Part shown: positions 9,868 to 17,485 of the stretch, in pieces
Position numbering within the stretch: position 1 is the first letter of the stretch
Layout of the letters: each line of letters starts with the position of its first letter
Assembly (NCBI RefSeq): GCF_003710865.1
Contig: NZ_RHHO01000053.1
Span: forward strand, 1-32,249
Reading direction: 5' to 3'
From: Brevibacillus borstelensis
Lineage (GTDB): Bacteria; Bacillota; Bacilli; Brevibacillales; Brevibacillaceae
DNA length: 32,249 nt
Notes under the pieces: model-generated
Databases searched by the model: none
What the model was told of the DNA's origin: nothing
The model's input: the letters and a program-made list of their open reading frames with translations, nothing else
Position numbers and translations under genes: made by a program

Positions 9868-10275
9868 ATGTCTCCTACATTGCCGGAAGATGATACCCCT
9901 GGAGGGCGCATCAGACGTGCACGAGTAGAGAAAAACATGCTGCTTGTCGATCTTGCTGCCGCAACCGGCCTTAGTGTCCGATCTCTTCGTCTGGCCGAAC
10001 AAAACAAGTCAACAGTTAGCCCACCTAACCTTAGAAAGTTGTCGGAAGCATTGGGAGTGTCAGTCGCATACCTCGGTTGTTTTGAAAACTTTCCGGAACA
10101 TACACTTGGCCAGCGTCTCAAAAAAGCACGACTGTATCATGGGTACAACAAAAGGGAGTTCGCAAAGAAAATCGGGGTTAGCGCTCGAATGATTTGGTTG
10201 TGGGAAAAAGATGAATACCAACCGTCCGAACAATATATAGAACGTATCGATACATTCTTAGCTATTTTAAATTAA
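9868..10275 (+). CDS. Double helix-turn-helix XRE-family regulator
   Basis: A 135-residue protein with two Cro/CI-type HTH domains. The first is at ~11-70 (RIRRARVEKNMLLVDLAAATG, then PPNLRKLSEALGVSVAYLG). The second is at ~76-130 (LGQRLKKARLYHGYNKREFAKKIG, then VSARMIWLWEKDEYQPS). ATG 9868 is chosen because AAGGAAA precedes it; an in-frame upstream ATG at 9769 has no ribosome binding site and would read antisense through the comM fragment. There is no ligand or protease domain. It is a probable DNA-binding repressor of an acquired element; the target is unknown. It stands alone between pseudogenes, as expected for cargo left by mobile DNA. Confidence 0.7.
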   Translation: MSPTLPEDDTPGGRIRRARVEKNMLLVDLAAATGLSVRSLRLAEQNKSTVSPPNLRKLSEALGVSVAYLGCFENFPEHTLGQRLKKARLYHGYNKREFAKKIGVSARMIWLWEKDEYQPSEQYIERIDTFLAILN

Positions 10276-10357
10276 CATCAAAGCCTCCTCAGACGAGAAG
10301 GGCTTGATTCATTACTCCACGCGATTCAATCCTGGTCTAAATCCTGCATCCTCGATG

Positions 10358-10794
10358 CATGATTCGCAACTCGTTTCCTATAAAGACATGAAGAAAATCA
10401 CGTCGGTCCTGCAGCCGCCCTCTATAAAGCGGCTATGGAAGAAGCCGCCTTGGTAGAATTGAATCAATTCGAGCAGACGTGGGGACAAAAGTACCCCCTT
10501 ATTGTCCGTTCCTGGCGTACGAACTGGGCGGAAATCTCCACCTTCTTCAAGTACTCACCCGAAATTCGCAAACTGATCTACACAACCAATGTCATTGAGA
10601 GCTACCATCGCCAACTGAGAAAAGTCACCAAAGGAAAAGCCATTTTCCCTACAGACGAAGCCCTGCTCAAAATGCTCTACCTGGCAACCATGGATGTGTT
10701 ACGAAAGTGGACGGGGAGAGTTCAGAACTGGGGCCAAATTCTGTTACAACTGTCCGTTCAGTTTCCGGAGCGAGTTCAACCATATCTCCGCTGA
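10358..10794 (+). pseudogene. IS256-family transposase fragment, frameshifted
   Basis: Codons from 10358 read HDSQLVSYKDMKKIT in one frame. Family continuity then needs a frame change between about 10400 and 10430 to reach YKAAMEEAALVELNQFEQTWG and the catalytic-Glu region (NVIESYHRQLRK). The intact family member is about 390-410 residues; only about 140 remain, so it is inactive. The longest uninterrupted piece is 10435-10794. Confidence 0.85.
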
Positions 10795-10838
10795 GCCTAA
10801 CGGCTATTGGAGTTTACACAAAATGATTGACAGACCCT
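10358..10838 (+). mobile_element. IS256-family relic (transposase C-terminus and right end)
   Basis: The C-terminal third of a Mutator/IS256 DDE transposase, including SWRTNWAEISTFFKYSPEIRK and IYTTNVIESYHRQLRKVTKGK, followed by a right-end-like sequence at 10812-10836 (TTTACACAAAA, TTGACAGACCC). The left two thirds of the element and its left end are missing. It sits inside an IS1182-type gene, since the relic of that gene resumes directly after the right end. Confidence 0.85.
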
Positions 10839-10959
10839 AGATAAAAGAAAAGTCGATGGCATTTTCGATTTTTCGAACGAGATGATCTTGTGGAACCAAT
10901 TCATCTAACGAGACTACGGATATCTGATAACGACCTTCGGCCTGTTGCTTGTTCAGCAT
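10837..10959 (-). pseudogene. IS1182-family transposase, N-terminal fragment
   Basis: ATG 10959 follows AGAGGTGG. The 40 residues include QQAEGRYQISVVSLDELVP and HLVRKIENAIDFSFI, the conserved beginning of IS1182-type transposases (usually ~450-550 aa). The frame meets a TAG supplied by the adjoining IS256 right end at 10837-10839. Family recognition is from the VSLDELVP-DHLVRKIE-AIDFSFI pattern. Confidence 0.75.
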
Positions 10960-11001
10960 GCTTCCACCTCTACAAAGTGTTGAATGTCATGTTTATTCGA
11001 C

Positions 11002-11047
11002 AAAAAAGCGTGTAGACCTTGTACCTTTGGTACTTTGTCTACACGCT
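11002..11047 (-). terminator. Rho-independent terminator, minus strand
   Basis: Perfect 11-bp arms (AGCGTGTAGAC at 11008-11018, its complement at 11037-11047) enclose a second 5-bp stem (GTACC/GGTAC). Read on the minus strand the stem is followed by a T6 run (A6 at 11002-11007 on plus). Confidence 0.65.
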
Positions 11048-11081
11048 GAGGGTTGCAAAATAGTTGCAACCCTCTTTTTTA
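11048..11081 (+). terminator. Rho-independent terminator, plus strand
   Basis: GAGGGTTGCAA (11048-11058) pairs perfectly with TTGCAACCCTC (11064-11074) and is followed by T6. It abuts the preceding minus-strand hairpin, so the two insulate transcription in both directions. Confidence 0.75.
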
Positions 11082-11137
11082 TAACCAAAAAGCGCGGTCT
11101 CTCTGCTCGAGAAACCACGCCGTTATTGGCTTTTTTA

Positions 11138-11184
11138 TGGTGATCCGGACTGAGTTCGAACCAGCGCCCCCCATCCTGTCAAAG
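11138..11184 (-). tRNA. tRNA 3'-half only, candidate tRNA-Val(GAC) relic / attachment site
   Basis: The minus strand reads TTTGACAGGATGG, a short variable region, GCTGG, the T-loop TTCGAAC, TCAGT, then CCGGATC and ACCA. This matches an anticodon-stem 3' side, a T arm that pairs 5/5 with wobbles, an acceptor 3' strand and an encoded CCA. The expected 5' half (D arm and a GATCCGG acceptor strand) is absent upstream. The loop phase that leaves a 5-nt variable region gives anticodon GAC. A half tRNA is a typical footprint of site-specific integration. The identity is tentative. Confidence 0.55.
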
Positions 11185-11186
11185 GG

Positions 11187-11355
11187 AAACAACGCTTTGG
11201 CTGCAACCTGTTATAGTCTGATGAAAGCTTATTTTATTAGGCTTTTGAGCGATACCCTTCGGTTTTGTTAGGAACCGTTATGATGATTGGGGACGAATTT
11301 CGTCCCCAATTCGTCCCCAAGTGTCCGTCGGATTTCTTACAGATATTGAAAGCAA
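11187..11355. other. Non-coding stretch with repeated TTCGTCCCC
   Basis: No supported gene. Positions near 11288-11318 hold a 19-bp palindrome (GGGGACGAA...TTCGTCCCC) and a second direct copy of TTCGTCCCC. On the minus strand a short frame ending at TAA 11278 reads WGRIGDEIRPQSS, which vaguely recalls phage-integrase tails but is too short to call. Confidence 0.3.
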
Positions 11356-11390
11356 AGACCCGTCTCCGATTAATGCAGAGACGGGTCTAC
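11356..11390 (-). terminator. Terminator-like hairpin after the 51-aa ORF pair
   Basis: AGACCCGTCTC (11356-11366) and GAGACGGGTCT (11378-11388) form an 11-bp perfect stem, beginning seven bases after the stop of the upstream minus-strand ORF. The minus-strand T tract is weak (TTTGCTTT). Confidence 0.6.
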
Positions 11391-11396
11391 AGCTTC

Positions 11397-11552
11397 TTAT
11401 TTGTTGAGCCACTCCATATACGAAATCATCTGTCCGGGATCAAGCCTTGATTCTTTGGTGTAAATTTTATCTGGGGGCCCTATCTGAGATGTCAAAAATA
11501 CGAGTAAGTTGTCGAACTGTTGGTAATCACCGTTTCCAACCGAGATTTTCAT
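11397..11552 (-). CDS. Small hypothetical protein B (51 aa)
   Basis: Begins MKISVGNGDYQQFDNLLVFL and ends MISYMEWLNK. ATG 11552 overlaps the stop of the upstream ORF as ATGA, which suggests translational coupling, and a terminator-like hairpin follows the stop. No signal peptide or known motif. The protein looks globular and slightly acidic. Function unknown. The overlap, hairpin and same length as its partner argue that it is real. Confidence 0.45.
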   Translation of the reverse strand: MKISVGNGDYQQFDNLLVFLTSQIGPPDKIYTKESRLDPGQMISYMEWLNK

Positions 11553-11704
11553 ATTTTTCGGTTGTAAGTAACAACGTACGTGGTCCCAGTACTCTCATCT
11601 ACAAATTGTGCTATCGCTTCTGGTTTTTTAAAAACAACAAAAATAGCTCCAATGATCCTACTTCTTACATCCATTGAATCTAATGAGGTAAGTACATTTG
11701 ACAC
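11549..11704 (-). CDS. Small hypothetical protein A (51 aa)
   Basis: GTG start preceded by AAAGGGGAG. The protein contains VLTSLDSMDVRSRIIGAIFV and FVDESTGTTYVVTYNRK, with a short amphipathic segment and a predicted beta-hairpin-like end. It overlaps the following ORF by four bases and starts 13 bp after the YolD-like frame ends, so it reads as part of the SOS-type operon beginning at 12294. Not recognised. Confidence 0.5.
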   Translation of the reverse strand: MSNVLTSLDSMDVRSRIIGAIFVVFKKPEAIAQFVDESTGTTYVVTYNRKI

Positions 11705-11717
11705 GTTGCTCTCCCCT

Positions 11718-11846
11718 TTATGGAATTACGTCAATGATTGCATCCATCTGAATCCACCGGCTCTCCTCATCGTTCACTAGTTTAACCCGCCGGCTGTTTT
11801 GATCCATCCACTTGATCACGCCCCACATGCTGCGCAGTTCTTCTGT
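11718..11846 (-). pseudogene. YolD-like C-terminal remnant
   Basis: The frame TEELRSMWGVIKWMDQ, RRVKLVNDEESRW, MDAIIDVIP resembles the C-terminal beta domain of YolD-like proteins (a relation line followed by IPF-type 'IIDV' ending), which accompany Y-family DNA polymerases in SOS operons. The normal ~60-residue N-terminus is missing. The frame is continuous with the upstream HTH gene except for a TAG at 11847-11849. An ATG at 11866 with an upstream GGGGAG could be the original start if a one-base indel near 11845 is assumed. Translation as it stands would need ATG 11828 (36 aa), which lacks a good ribosome binding site. Confidence 0.45.
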
Positions 11847-12089
11847 CTATTTTGCTCGCCATGGATGATGGACTCCCCTTTCCCAGGCTTCCAGCAGCAC
11901 AATTTTGTCTGGCTGCATGCGGTCCCATTCGATGTATTCTTCCCAGGCCAATACTTCGAGTACTTCCATGATTCCGCCGCAGTCCCTGCCGGTCTTGATG
12001 CACAGTTCATCCACTGTTGGCATGCGTCGGCGCCCGGCGGAGTAGTTGCCGATGATCCGCAACACCTTTCGCTCGATGTCAGACAGCAT
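11847..12089 (-). CDS. Small helix-turn-helix protein of a WYL/YolD-type operon (80 aa)
   Basis: MLSDIERKVLRIIGNYSAG, then RRMPTVDELCIKTGRDCGG and IMEVLEVLAWEEYIEWD: a winged-helix-like arrangement (helix, PTVDELxxxTG recognition turn, then a helix and beta wing). The start at 12089 is chosen over 12128 because TGGAG precedes it and it overlaps the WYL gene by 11 bp, a sign of coupling. Likely a DNA-binding accessory regulator. It ends at a TAG that is in frame with the YolD-like tail, so a read-through or ancestral fusion cannot be excluded. Confidence 0.6.
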   Translation of the reverse strand: MLSDIERKVLRIIGNYSAGRRRMPTVDELCIKTGRDCGGIMEVLEVLAWEEYIEWDRMQPDKIVLLEAWERGVHHPWRAK

Positions 12090-12294
12090 GTCGCTCCACC
12101 ACCGGTTGGACAGCGAGGATATTGTCAATGATAAACACGCGCGGCGCGCTCCGGGTCAGGCAGTATGCTTTCAATCGATCGCCCACGATCTCAAGCGGCC
12201 GCAAAGTACGCTGCGTTGTCTTGCCGTTACTGCTAAGGTAAATGATCTGGATGCGCTGCTGCTGGGTTATAGCTCGCTGCAGTTCTTTTACCAC
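12079..12294 (-). CDS. Small WYL-domain protein (71 aa)
   Basis: VKELQRAITQQQRIQIIYLS, SNGKTTQRTLRPLEIVGDRL, KAYCLTRSAPRVFIIDNILA: a stand-alone WYL domain (the IIYLS-RTLRPLEI-AYCLTR-FIIDNI pattern). WYL domains bind nucleic acid or nucleotide ligands and regulate DNA-damage and CRISPR-linked operons. The GTG at 12294 is chosen because GGAGG lies eight bases upstream; an in-frame TTG at 12309 overlaps that ribosome binding site. It is the first gene of a minus-strand operon whose promoter carries paired LexA-like boxes, which implies DNA-damage induction. Confidence 0.75.
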   Translation of the reverse strand: MVKELQRAITQQQRIQIIYLSSNGKTTQRTLRPLEIVGDRLKAYCLTRSAPRVFIIDNILAVQPVVERHAV

Positions 12295-12313
12295 GTTGTC
12301 CGCCTCCAAACAA

Positions 12314-12357
12314 GAACATCTGTTTGTATTATATACAAACGTATGTTCCTATTTCAA
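12314..12357 (-). promoter_or_regulatory. SOS-type promoter/operator with paired LexA-like boxes
   Basis: Minus strand: TTGAAA (12352-12357), 18-bp spacer, TATAAT (12328-12333). Two half-palindromes flank the -10 box: GGAACATACGTTTG on minus (about 12336-12349) and AGAACATCTGTTTG on plus (about 12313-12326). Together they form one large inverted repeat spanning 12314-12348. The known Bacillus LexA consensus is CGAACRNRYGTTYG; the first box differs only at the first base. SOS control is inferred from this match. Confidence 0.65.
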
Positions 12358-12488
12358 GAAAATATCGCCCATGCACACTATCTTCCAAAATTTACAAAAC
12401 ATATATTTACTTTATTGAAAATATTTGTTAATCTTTTTTTTGAAATACGGCCGTATTACCCCAAATTTCTGTCGAAAGGAAGGTAACT

Positions 12489-13078
12489 ATGAATTCAAAA
12501 CTAACCATTATAGGTAACATACTCCTAACCCTGTGCCTACTTTTCACCTTTACTTTCTCTAATGCTGTTCCTGCTTCTGCCAAGAAAAGTAAGCAAGACA
12601 TTTCCATTGAAGTTTACTCAGATAATGATATACTCTTTGAGTTAGTTGCCGAGAATACAGACAGGGACGCCACATACTCTGTAACAATCCTACAAAAAGG
12701 AAACCAATATCTCTGGAAATCAAAAATTGATGTTGATGGAAAAACTGTTTCTAAGACAGAGATTAAAATTAAGAAAATTAAAAGAGACTTCGAACCGAAA
12801 GAGTTAGAGAAGCATCTATCAAATGTACTTCTTGGCAAAGAGGATAGCAACGAACTTGAAGAATATATAAACAAAGTTTTTATACAAGAAGAAAAAACCG
12901 AACTGAATAACCAAGGTAAAGTAACTACCCAAGCAGTACCATTACTTATCCCCCTTGCAGCGGGTGCTATTAGCAGTTCTGCATTAGCCACACTTGAAGC
13001 TGCTTTATTTGCAACAGTAGCAACTGCTACTGCAGCCGTTGCGACAGCGATATTAGAAGAGAGATATCGTTATTCAGA
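12489..13078 (+). pseudogene. Secreted toxin-like protein (SAR2788-like), 5' part, disrupted by IS21
   Basis: ATG follows GAAAGGAAGG. Residues 1-32 are a signal peptide ending PASA|KK. Residues 33-150 are a charged, lysine/glutamate-rich domain (EVYSDNDILFELV, KTEIKIKKIKRD). Residues ~152-192 form a long Ala-rich hydrophobic stretch (AVPLLIPLAAGAISSSALA, TVATATAAVATAILEE). The layout resembles SAR2788-type putative toxins of Firmicutes, but this is a resemblance, not proof. The native sequence stops at 13078, where IS21 enters; the frame then runs ~34 codons into the IS to a TAG at 13176-13178. Joining 13078 to 15147 restores the frame (RYRYSDETAEVRTRDTYV). Confidence 0.7.
13074..13078 (+). 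repeat. Left target-site duplication of IS21 (TCAGA)
   Basis: TCAGA directly precedes the TG end of the element and recurs directly after its CA end at 15142-15146. Confidence 0.9.
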
Positions 13079-13154
13079 TGTATTTTGCAACTTAAAAATG
13101 CAGAGTTTGGCGGCCAATTTATGCAGAACACTGCCAACATCAATCCCAAAGAAT

Positions 13155-14994
<1,840 letters not shown>

Positions 14995-15141
14995 TCCTCT
15001 CACTCCCTCAGATTCTAGCCAAATCCAAGGGTAGATTTTGTAGGGGGATGTTGGCAAGTGCCTTTTTCATGGCCTCAGAATTGCGGTGGAACTCTGCAGT
15101 TTTCCGCCGCAATTCTCTGCACTTTTATCCTGCCATAAACA

Positions 15142-15146
15142 TCAGA
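15142..15146 (+). repeat. Right target-site duplication of IS21 (TCAGA)
   Basis: Second copy of the 5-bp duplication, immediately outside the CA terminus of the element. Confidence 0.9.
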
Positions 15147-15755
15147 TGAAACCGCAGAGGTACGAACAAGGGATACTTATGTAGATAATTGGAGTGACTT
15201 TACTGAAATTCCTAACGATAGAGCAACCTCGGCTACGAGACATATTGAATTAGCAGGTGTTAACGAAATTGTAAATCGAATAAATCGAGATAGAAATAAT
15301 GATGGGGACCTAGAGATCTTTGTTAGCACTACAGATATCAGAGGATCTGTTCTTTTGGTGTACGACATTAATTCTACTCTTAGAACAACCGTAAATAGGC
15401 ATCTTGGTAATTATGTAGATGGGTCAAAAATTGCAAATTCATCATACCGCAATGAAAGTTTAAATCTAAGTGGCTATACTGTATTCCTAATTTTTAGTCA
15501 CAAAGATCAACGGTTATTCCATGCCCACTTTGTTCCCCAGGCTGATAGAACAAAGGAGCTAAAACATCAGCGTTATCTCGGTAACTTTGACTTCAAATTT
15601 TTGATAAAGTTCGTTACAACCCCAGTTATAACGAGCATTTACAAAAAACCACAAGAGATCAATTAGACTATGAAAAAAAATCTAAGCAAGCAAAGAAAGA
15701 TAGAAATTTGCTGAAGGATAGGAATGGAAGGAGATCTGTTGTACCATATAAATAA
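15147..15755 (+). pseudogene. Secreted toxin-like protein, 3' part (C-terminal domain), frameshifted in a T-run
   Basis: This continues the gene interrupted at 13078: TRDTYVDNWSDFTEIPNDRA, GVNEIVNRINRDRNNDGDLE, LFHAHFVPQADRT. Excising the IS and one TCAGA gives 1,110 nt, exactly 370 codons, ending at TAG 15664-15666. The last codons of that frame (KFVTTPVITSIYKK) look unnatural. Adding one T to the T5 run at 15598-15602 moves into a frame reading FDKVRYNPSYNEHLQKTT, DQLDYEKKSKQAKKDRN, GRRSVVPYK and stopping at 15755. That is far more protein-like and gives 399 aa in total. The polar, basic C-terminus would suit a toxin domain; catalytic residues are not identified. Confidence 0.65.
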
Positions 15756-15786
15756 CGACTTCTTAAGGATAATCAGGGAGGAAAAA

Positions 15787-16012
15787 ATGGCAGATGACAA
15801 TGATATCGTAAAATGTGATCATTGTAATAAACATTTCTACTTATGGGAACTAGATAAATTAACCCCAAAACAGTGCTCCATTATCCGTGAAGAAGATCCT
15901 TTTTTTAGTATGCGAATATTGTACTGGCAAAATTCAAGCAATAGGAGAAGGTGTAGAGGAAGTAGAATATTGGAATGAATGGGTGACAAAGAAACGCTTA
16001 GCCAATGAGTAA
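15787..16012 (+). pseudogene. Small CxxC...CxxC zinc-ribbon protein, frameshifted in a T7 run
   Basis: ATG 15787 follows GGGAGG. It reads MADDNDIVKCDHCNKHFYLW, then ELDKLTPKQCSIIREEDPF. One base too many in the T7 run at 15900-15906 shifts the frame. Removing it gives LVCEYCTGKIQAIGEGVEEV and YWNEWVTKKRLANE, stop at 16010-16012, a 74-aa protein with CDHC and CEYC pairs that would hold zinc. It starts about 30 bp after the toxin-like gene, so it may be a partner or immunity protein; that role is inference from position only. Read as written it ends within a different frame at 15978. Confidence 0.6.
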
Positions 16013-16019
16013 ACATAAT

Positions 16020-16072
16020 GGGGCTGTCGAGAAAGTCGACAGCCTGAGCTTCTGGAAACCAGAAGCTTTTTT
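16020..16072 (+). terminator. Tandem perfect hairpins with T-run
   Basis: First stem: GGCTGTCGA (16022-16030) with TCGACAGCC (16036-16044). Second stem: AGCTTCTGG (16047-16055) with CCAGAAGCT (16059-16067), followed by T5-6. It terminates the zinc-ribbon/toxin-like operon. Such paired hairpins also occur at some insertion-sequence ends. Confidence 0.75.
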
Positions 16073-16183
16073 CTTTAGTTTTAGGTCAGAGACAAAAAAC
16101 TGATGTTGCTGCCCTATTTAGGGCTTGCTGAACGAATAAAAAATTGAGAAACGACAAAGGTTTTGCTCCGTTTTCATCGAACT

Positions 16184-16229
16184 CATGTGCAAGGAAATCA
16201 ACGATTTCCCTTTAAATTCCTTGCACATG
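16184..16229. repeat. Nested inverted repeat at the MalT truncation point
   Basis: CATGTGCAAGGAA (16184-16196) pairs perfectly with TTCCTTGCACATG (16217-16229); inside lies a second stem GGAAATC/GATTTCC. It lies about 45 bp beyond where MalT homology ends (~16275), so it may be the end of the sequence that truncated that gene. Confidence 0.5.
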
Positions 16230-16274
16230 GAGCGGATATGGATGTACATTGGAAAACCCGGAGTATGCCGATGT

Positions 16275-16901
16275 GCGCCACATCTTCGTTGGATAATTGT
16301 ATACCGCCGCACTTTGCAAAAAATTCGGTCGTTTCGTCCGGCGCAAACCGGAGATCGCGCGCATCCAACCAGATCAGCCTATTTTCTGCTCGTAGTCTGG
16401 AAAGAGGAAGCGCTGGAGAATTTCGGCTTGCAAGATAGAGATGGACATGTAGTGGCAAACGTTCCAGCAGATAAGTGACGCCCTTCAAGATTGACGCTTC
16501 TTCGATATGATGAAAGTCATCCCAAACGAGCACCTTCGTTTGCGGAATGCGATGCAGCCCGTTGACGAGCGCAGCAATCAGCGACACACCCGATGGATCT
16601 TCCGCGGCATGACGAAGCACGTCCTGTTGGTCAAAAGACGGATACGCTTGTTTTAACGCTGCAAGGGTATGTGCCCAGAAGCGCGTGCGATCATTATCCC
16701 CTTGATCAAGCGAGACCCAGGCGACGGGATTTTCCAGCGTCATCACCCATTCGCCGAGCAATGTCGTTTTGCCATACCCGGCTGGAGCTGTGATCAAAGT
16801 AAGCGTGCAATCCAACCCTTATGCAAACGCCGGGTGAGACGGGAACGCGCAACAAGCGAGCTTCGCGATCGAGGAATATGAAGTTTCGTGGCTATGATCA
16901 T
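16275..16901 (-). pseudogene. MalT/LuxR-type ATP-binding transcriptional regulator, N-terminal remnant
   Basis: ATG 16901 (GGAAGGGGG upstream) gives MIIATKLHIPRSRSSLVARS and RLTRRLHKG. A one-base insertion at about 16813-16821 then shifts frame to LDCTLTLITAPAGYGKTTLL (Walker A), AWVSLDQGDNDRTRFW, VLVWDDFHHI (Walker B) and HVHLYLASRNSPALPLSRLR. Homology ends at NEDVA near 16275. MalT-family regulators are 800-900 residues with a C-terminal LuxR HTH; the winged-helix, TPR and HTH parts are gone. This is a dead gene. Confidence 0.85.
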
Positions 16902-17259
16902 GGTTTGCCCCCTTCCCTTTGACTATAATCATCAGGAATGAACAACTTCCTTACCATTTTACAAAATCTTTTATTTTGGCGGGGCTATCCTTGGTTATAC
17001 AACGTGGAAAAGTTATGTTGTTGACTATTCGAGCGATTTTTGTATAGTTACATATGTTCTTGATAACGATAAAAGGGATCCAAATCTTTGGTAGAATGGT
17101 GTTTGACTGAAACACATCACCCAAAGGGAGGAGCACCTTTCAGGTGAAGTCTGCCACTTCAGTCATCCTTCATATCTCCTGTTAAAGTTCTATCACAAGG
17201 ATTGGCGGATCATAGTGGTAACAAACTGGGAAGAACCCGCAAAACTATTCATTCTACGT
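16902..17259. other. Intergenic stretch without a supported gene
   Basis: It contains a plus-strand promoter (see 17021-17048) and, about 100 bp downstream, GGGAGGAG followed by a GTG that opens only 13 codons. Minus-strand frames here (MLLPLGDVFQSN from 17136) have no ribosome binding site or recognisable motif. I could not assign a riboswitch class. Confidence 0.35.
17021..17048 (+). promoter_or_regulatory. Orphan sigma-A-like promoter
   Basis: TTGACT (17021-17026), 16-bp spacer, TATAGT (17043-17048), plus strand. No intact plus-strand gene follows; downstream sequence is the 3' end of the germination operon in antisense. It may be the stranded promoter of a deleted gene or drive an antisense transcript. 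Confidence 0.4.
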
Positions 17260-17484
17260 TTATATCATCGTCGTTGAAATGGATTTTAACATTTCAATCA
17301 TTCTTTCAATAAAAATCGTAATGATAAAAGGACGATGATTCACGATACAAATCCATAATCCGTATCCAATAACAGATACAGCCCCAAAAACTGCTGCATC
17401 CCGATAAAGTCTCTTTCGAAGCAATCCCAACATCGGCAAACCTATCAAAGGCGCCAGCAGGATGTGAAGCATCAACATGTTCAA
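17260..17484 (-). CDS. Small membrane protein of the germination operon (74 aa)
   Basis: MLMLHILLAPLIGLPMLGLL and AAVFGAVSVIGYGLWICIV form two probable membrane helices, and the tail ends SISTTMI. It starts within a few bases of the gerB stop, using the GGAGG embedded in the last gerB codons. The TTG at 17484 or the ATG at 17478 could be the start. Last gene of the ger operon. Some ger operons carry an extra small membrane subunit (GerD/GerAB-linked small proteins); homology is not evident, so the germination role is inferred from linkage only. Confidence 0.6.
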   Translation of the reverse strand: MNMLMLHILLAPLIGLPMLGLLRKRLYRDAAVFGAVSVIGYGLWICIVNHRPFIITIFIERMIEMLKSISTTMI

Positions 17485-17485
17485 T

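Noticed and set aside
11799..12486. Plus-strand frames over the WYL/HTH region
   Set aside because: They are antisense to genes with recognisable motifs and good ribosome binding sites, and have none themselves.
16951..17136. 61-residue minus-strand frame
   Set aside because: No ribosome binding site and no family resemblance; composition looks like random AT-rich DNA.
17100..17180. Possible riboswitch or leader upstream of a 13-codon GTG frame
   Set aside because: A promoter and a GGGAGGAG are present, but I could not match any riboswitch consensus and no gene follows.
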